A stretch of 64,000 nucleotides of DNA from Festucalex cinctus (Eukaryota; Chordata; Actinopteri; Syngnathiformes; Syngnathidae). The stretch lies in contig NC_135424.1 in assembly GCF_051991245.1 (NCBI RefSeq), positions 24,362,001 to 24,426,000 on the forward strand, written 5' to 3'. The first letter of the stretch is position 1, and the number at the start of each line of letters is the position of its first letter. This document shows, piece by piece, positions 63,601 to 64,000 of the stretch. The translations under genes and the position numbers were made by a program. A model generated the notes under the pieces. It was not told where the DNA came from. It was given only the letters and a program-made list of their open reading frames with translations, and ran no database searches.

Positions 63601-64000
63601 TCTAGTTATTATTCTTCTTCTTCTTCTTCTTCTTTATTCTCCGCAAACAATCGCGATTTTGGGTACCTAAATATTCACGAAAACTCACCGAACTTTGCAC
63701 ACTCCTCAGGTCCGGCGAAAAATTTGATATTATGAAGTCGTTATAACAACGCGACTCTATAGCGCCCCCTAGCATAGAAAAATAAAAACCAAGCCCGGCA
63801 CGTTTGAGCTAGAGCAACGTAAATTGGCAGGCACGTGTAGCACCCCGAGACGCACAAAAAAGTCTATTGGGACCATGTAGCTAAAATGTACAGGAAGTGA
63901 GCTATGAATTTTTTAATGTCCAATTTTGGCCTATTTTGGCACATTCACTGTGGTCATGCTTTTTCCCCCTATGCAAACATTTTTCATCCCATTGACTTCA
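63601..64000 (+). repeat. Family A tandem unit A10, partial (5' end)
   Basis: First 400 bp of a further A unit: TTC run, 'ctccgcaaacaatcgcgatt', then the start of the first half up to 'cccattgacttca'. The array therefore continues beyond the window. Confidence 0.88.

Overview
The window is eukaryotic repeat DNA, most likely from a ray-finned fish. The basis is spliceosomal intron signals, a hAT-type miniature transposon with an 8-bp target duplication, and short motifs (an 'acaggaagt...gccattttg' core, a 'tagcgccccctag' core, and 'gggcccgagcag...ctgcgagg' monomers next to TTA/TTC triplets) that I recall as abundant in teleost genomes. The species and the formal repeat-family names cannot be fixed from sequence alone. 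I see no bacterial genes, rRNA, tRNA, CRISPR array or viral gene.

Layout. All repeat units run head to tail in one orientation. Two unit types alternate in blocks: family A (about 2.6 kb per unit) at 1-18351, family B (about 1.9-2.4 kb short units and 3.6-4.8 kb long units) at 18352-55391, then family A again from 55392 to the right edge. Twenty-three copies of one boundary module mark the units. Each consists of a 16-bp minisatellite (3-6 copies), a 31-bp GC-rich hairpin, optionally 1-4 copies of a 56-90-bp hairpin monomer, and a TTA/TTC microsatellite. Both families are built from the same ancestral cassette, so the array has at least three nested levels of repetition.

Inside the B block a roughly 2.6-kb non-repeat island (about 22166-24770) carries a plausible small gene. 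It has a TATA box, a short leader exon and three coding exons with consistent splice sites and phases. The inferred product has 146 residues: a leucine-zipper-like coiled coil, an acidic stretch and a basic nuclear-localisation-like tail. I do not recognise the family.

Other elements are a 500-bp hAT-type miniature transposon at 11339-11838 (perfect 8-bp TSD), a roughly 445-bp passenger segment carrying what looks like a decayed hAT end and amplified four times within long B units, and several recombination scars: a chimeric module, a microhomology junction, an A-tract deletion and orphan minisatellites. They show the array turning over by unequal exchange.

The most interesting regulatory signal is a pair of strong CTCF-like motifs in every complete A unit, always 306 bp apart and in one orientation, absent from B units. 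With ETS-like and YY1-like words in the cassettes, this makes the array a candidate architectural macrosatellite. The many open frames of 60-140 codons are best explained as repeat-derived and non-coding.
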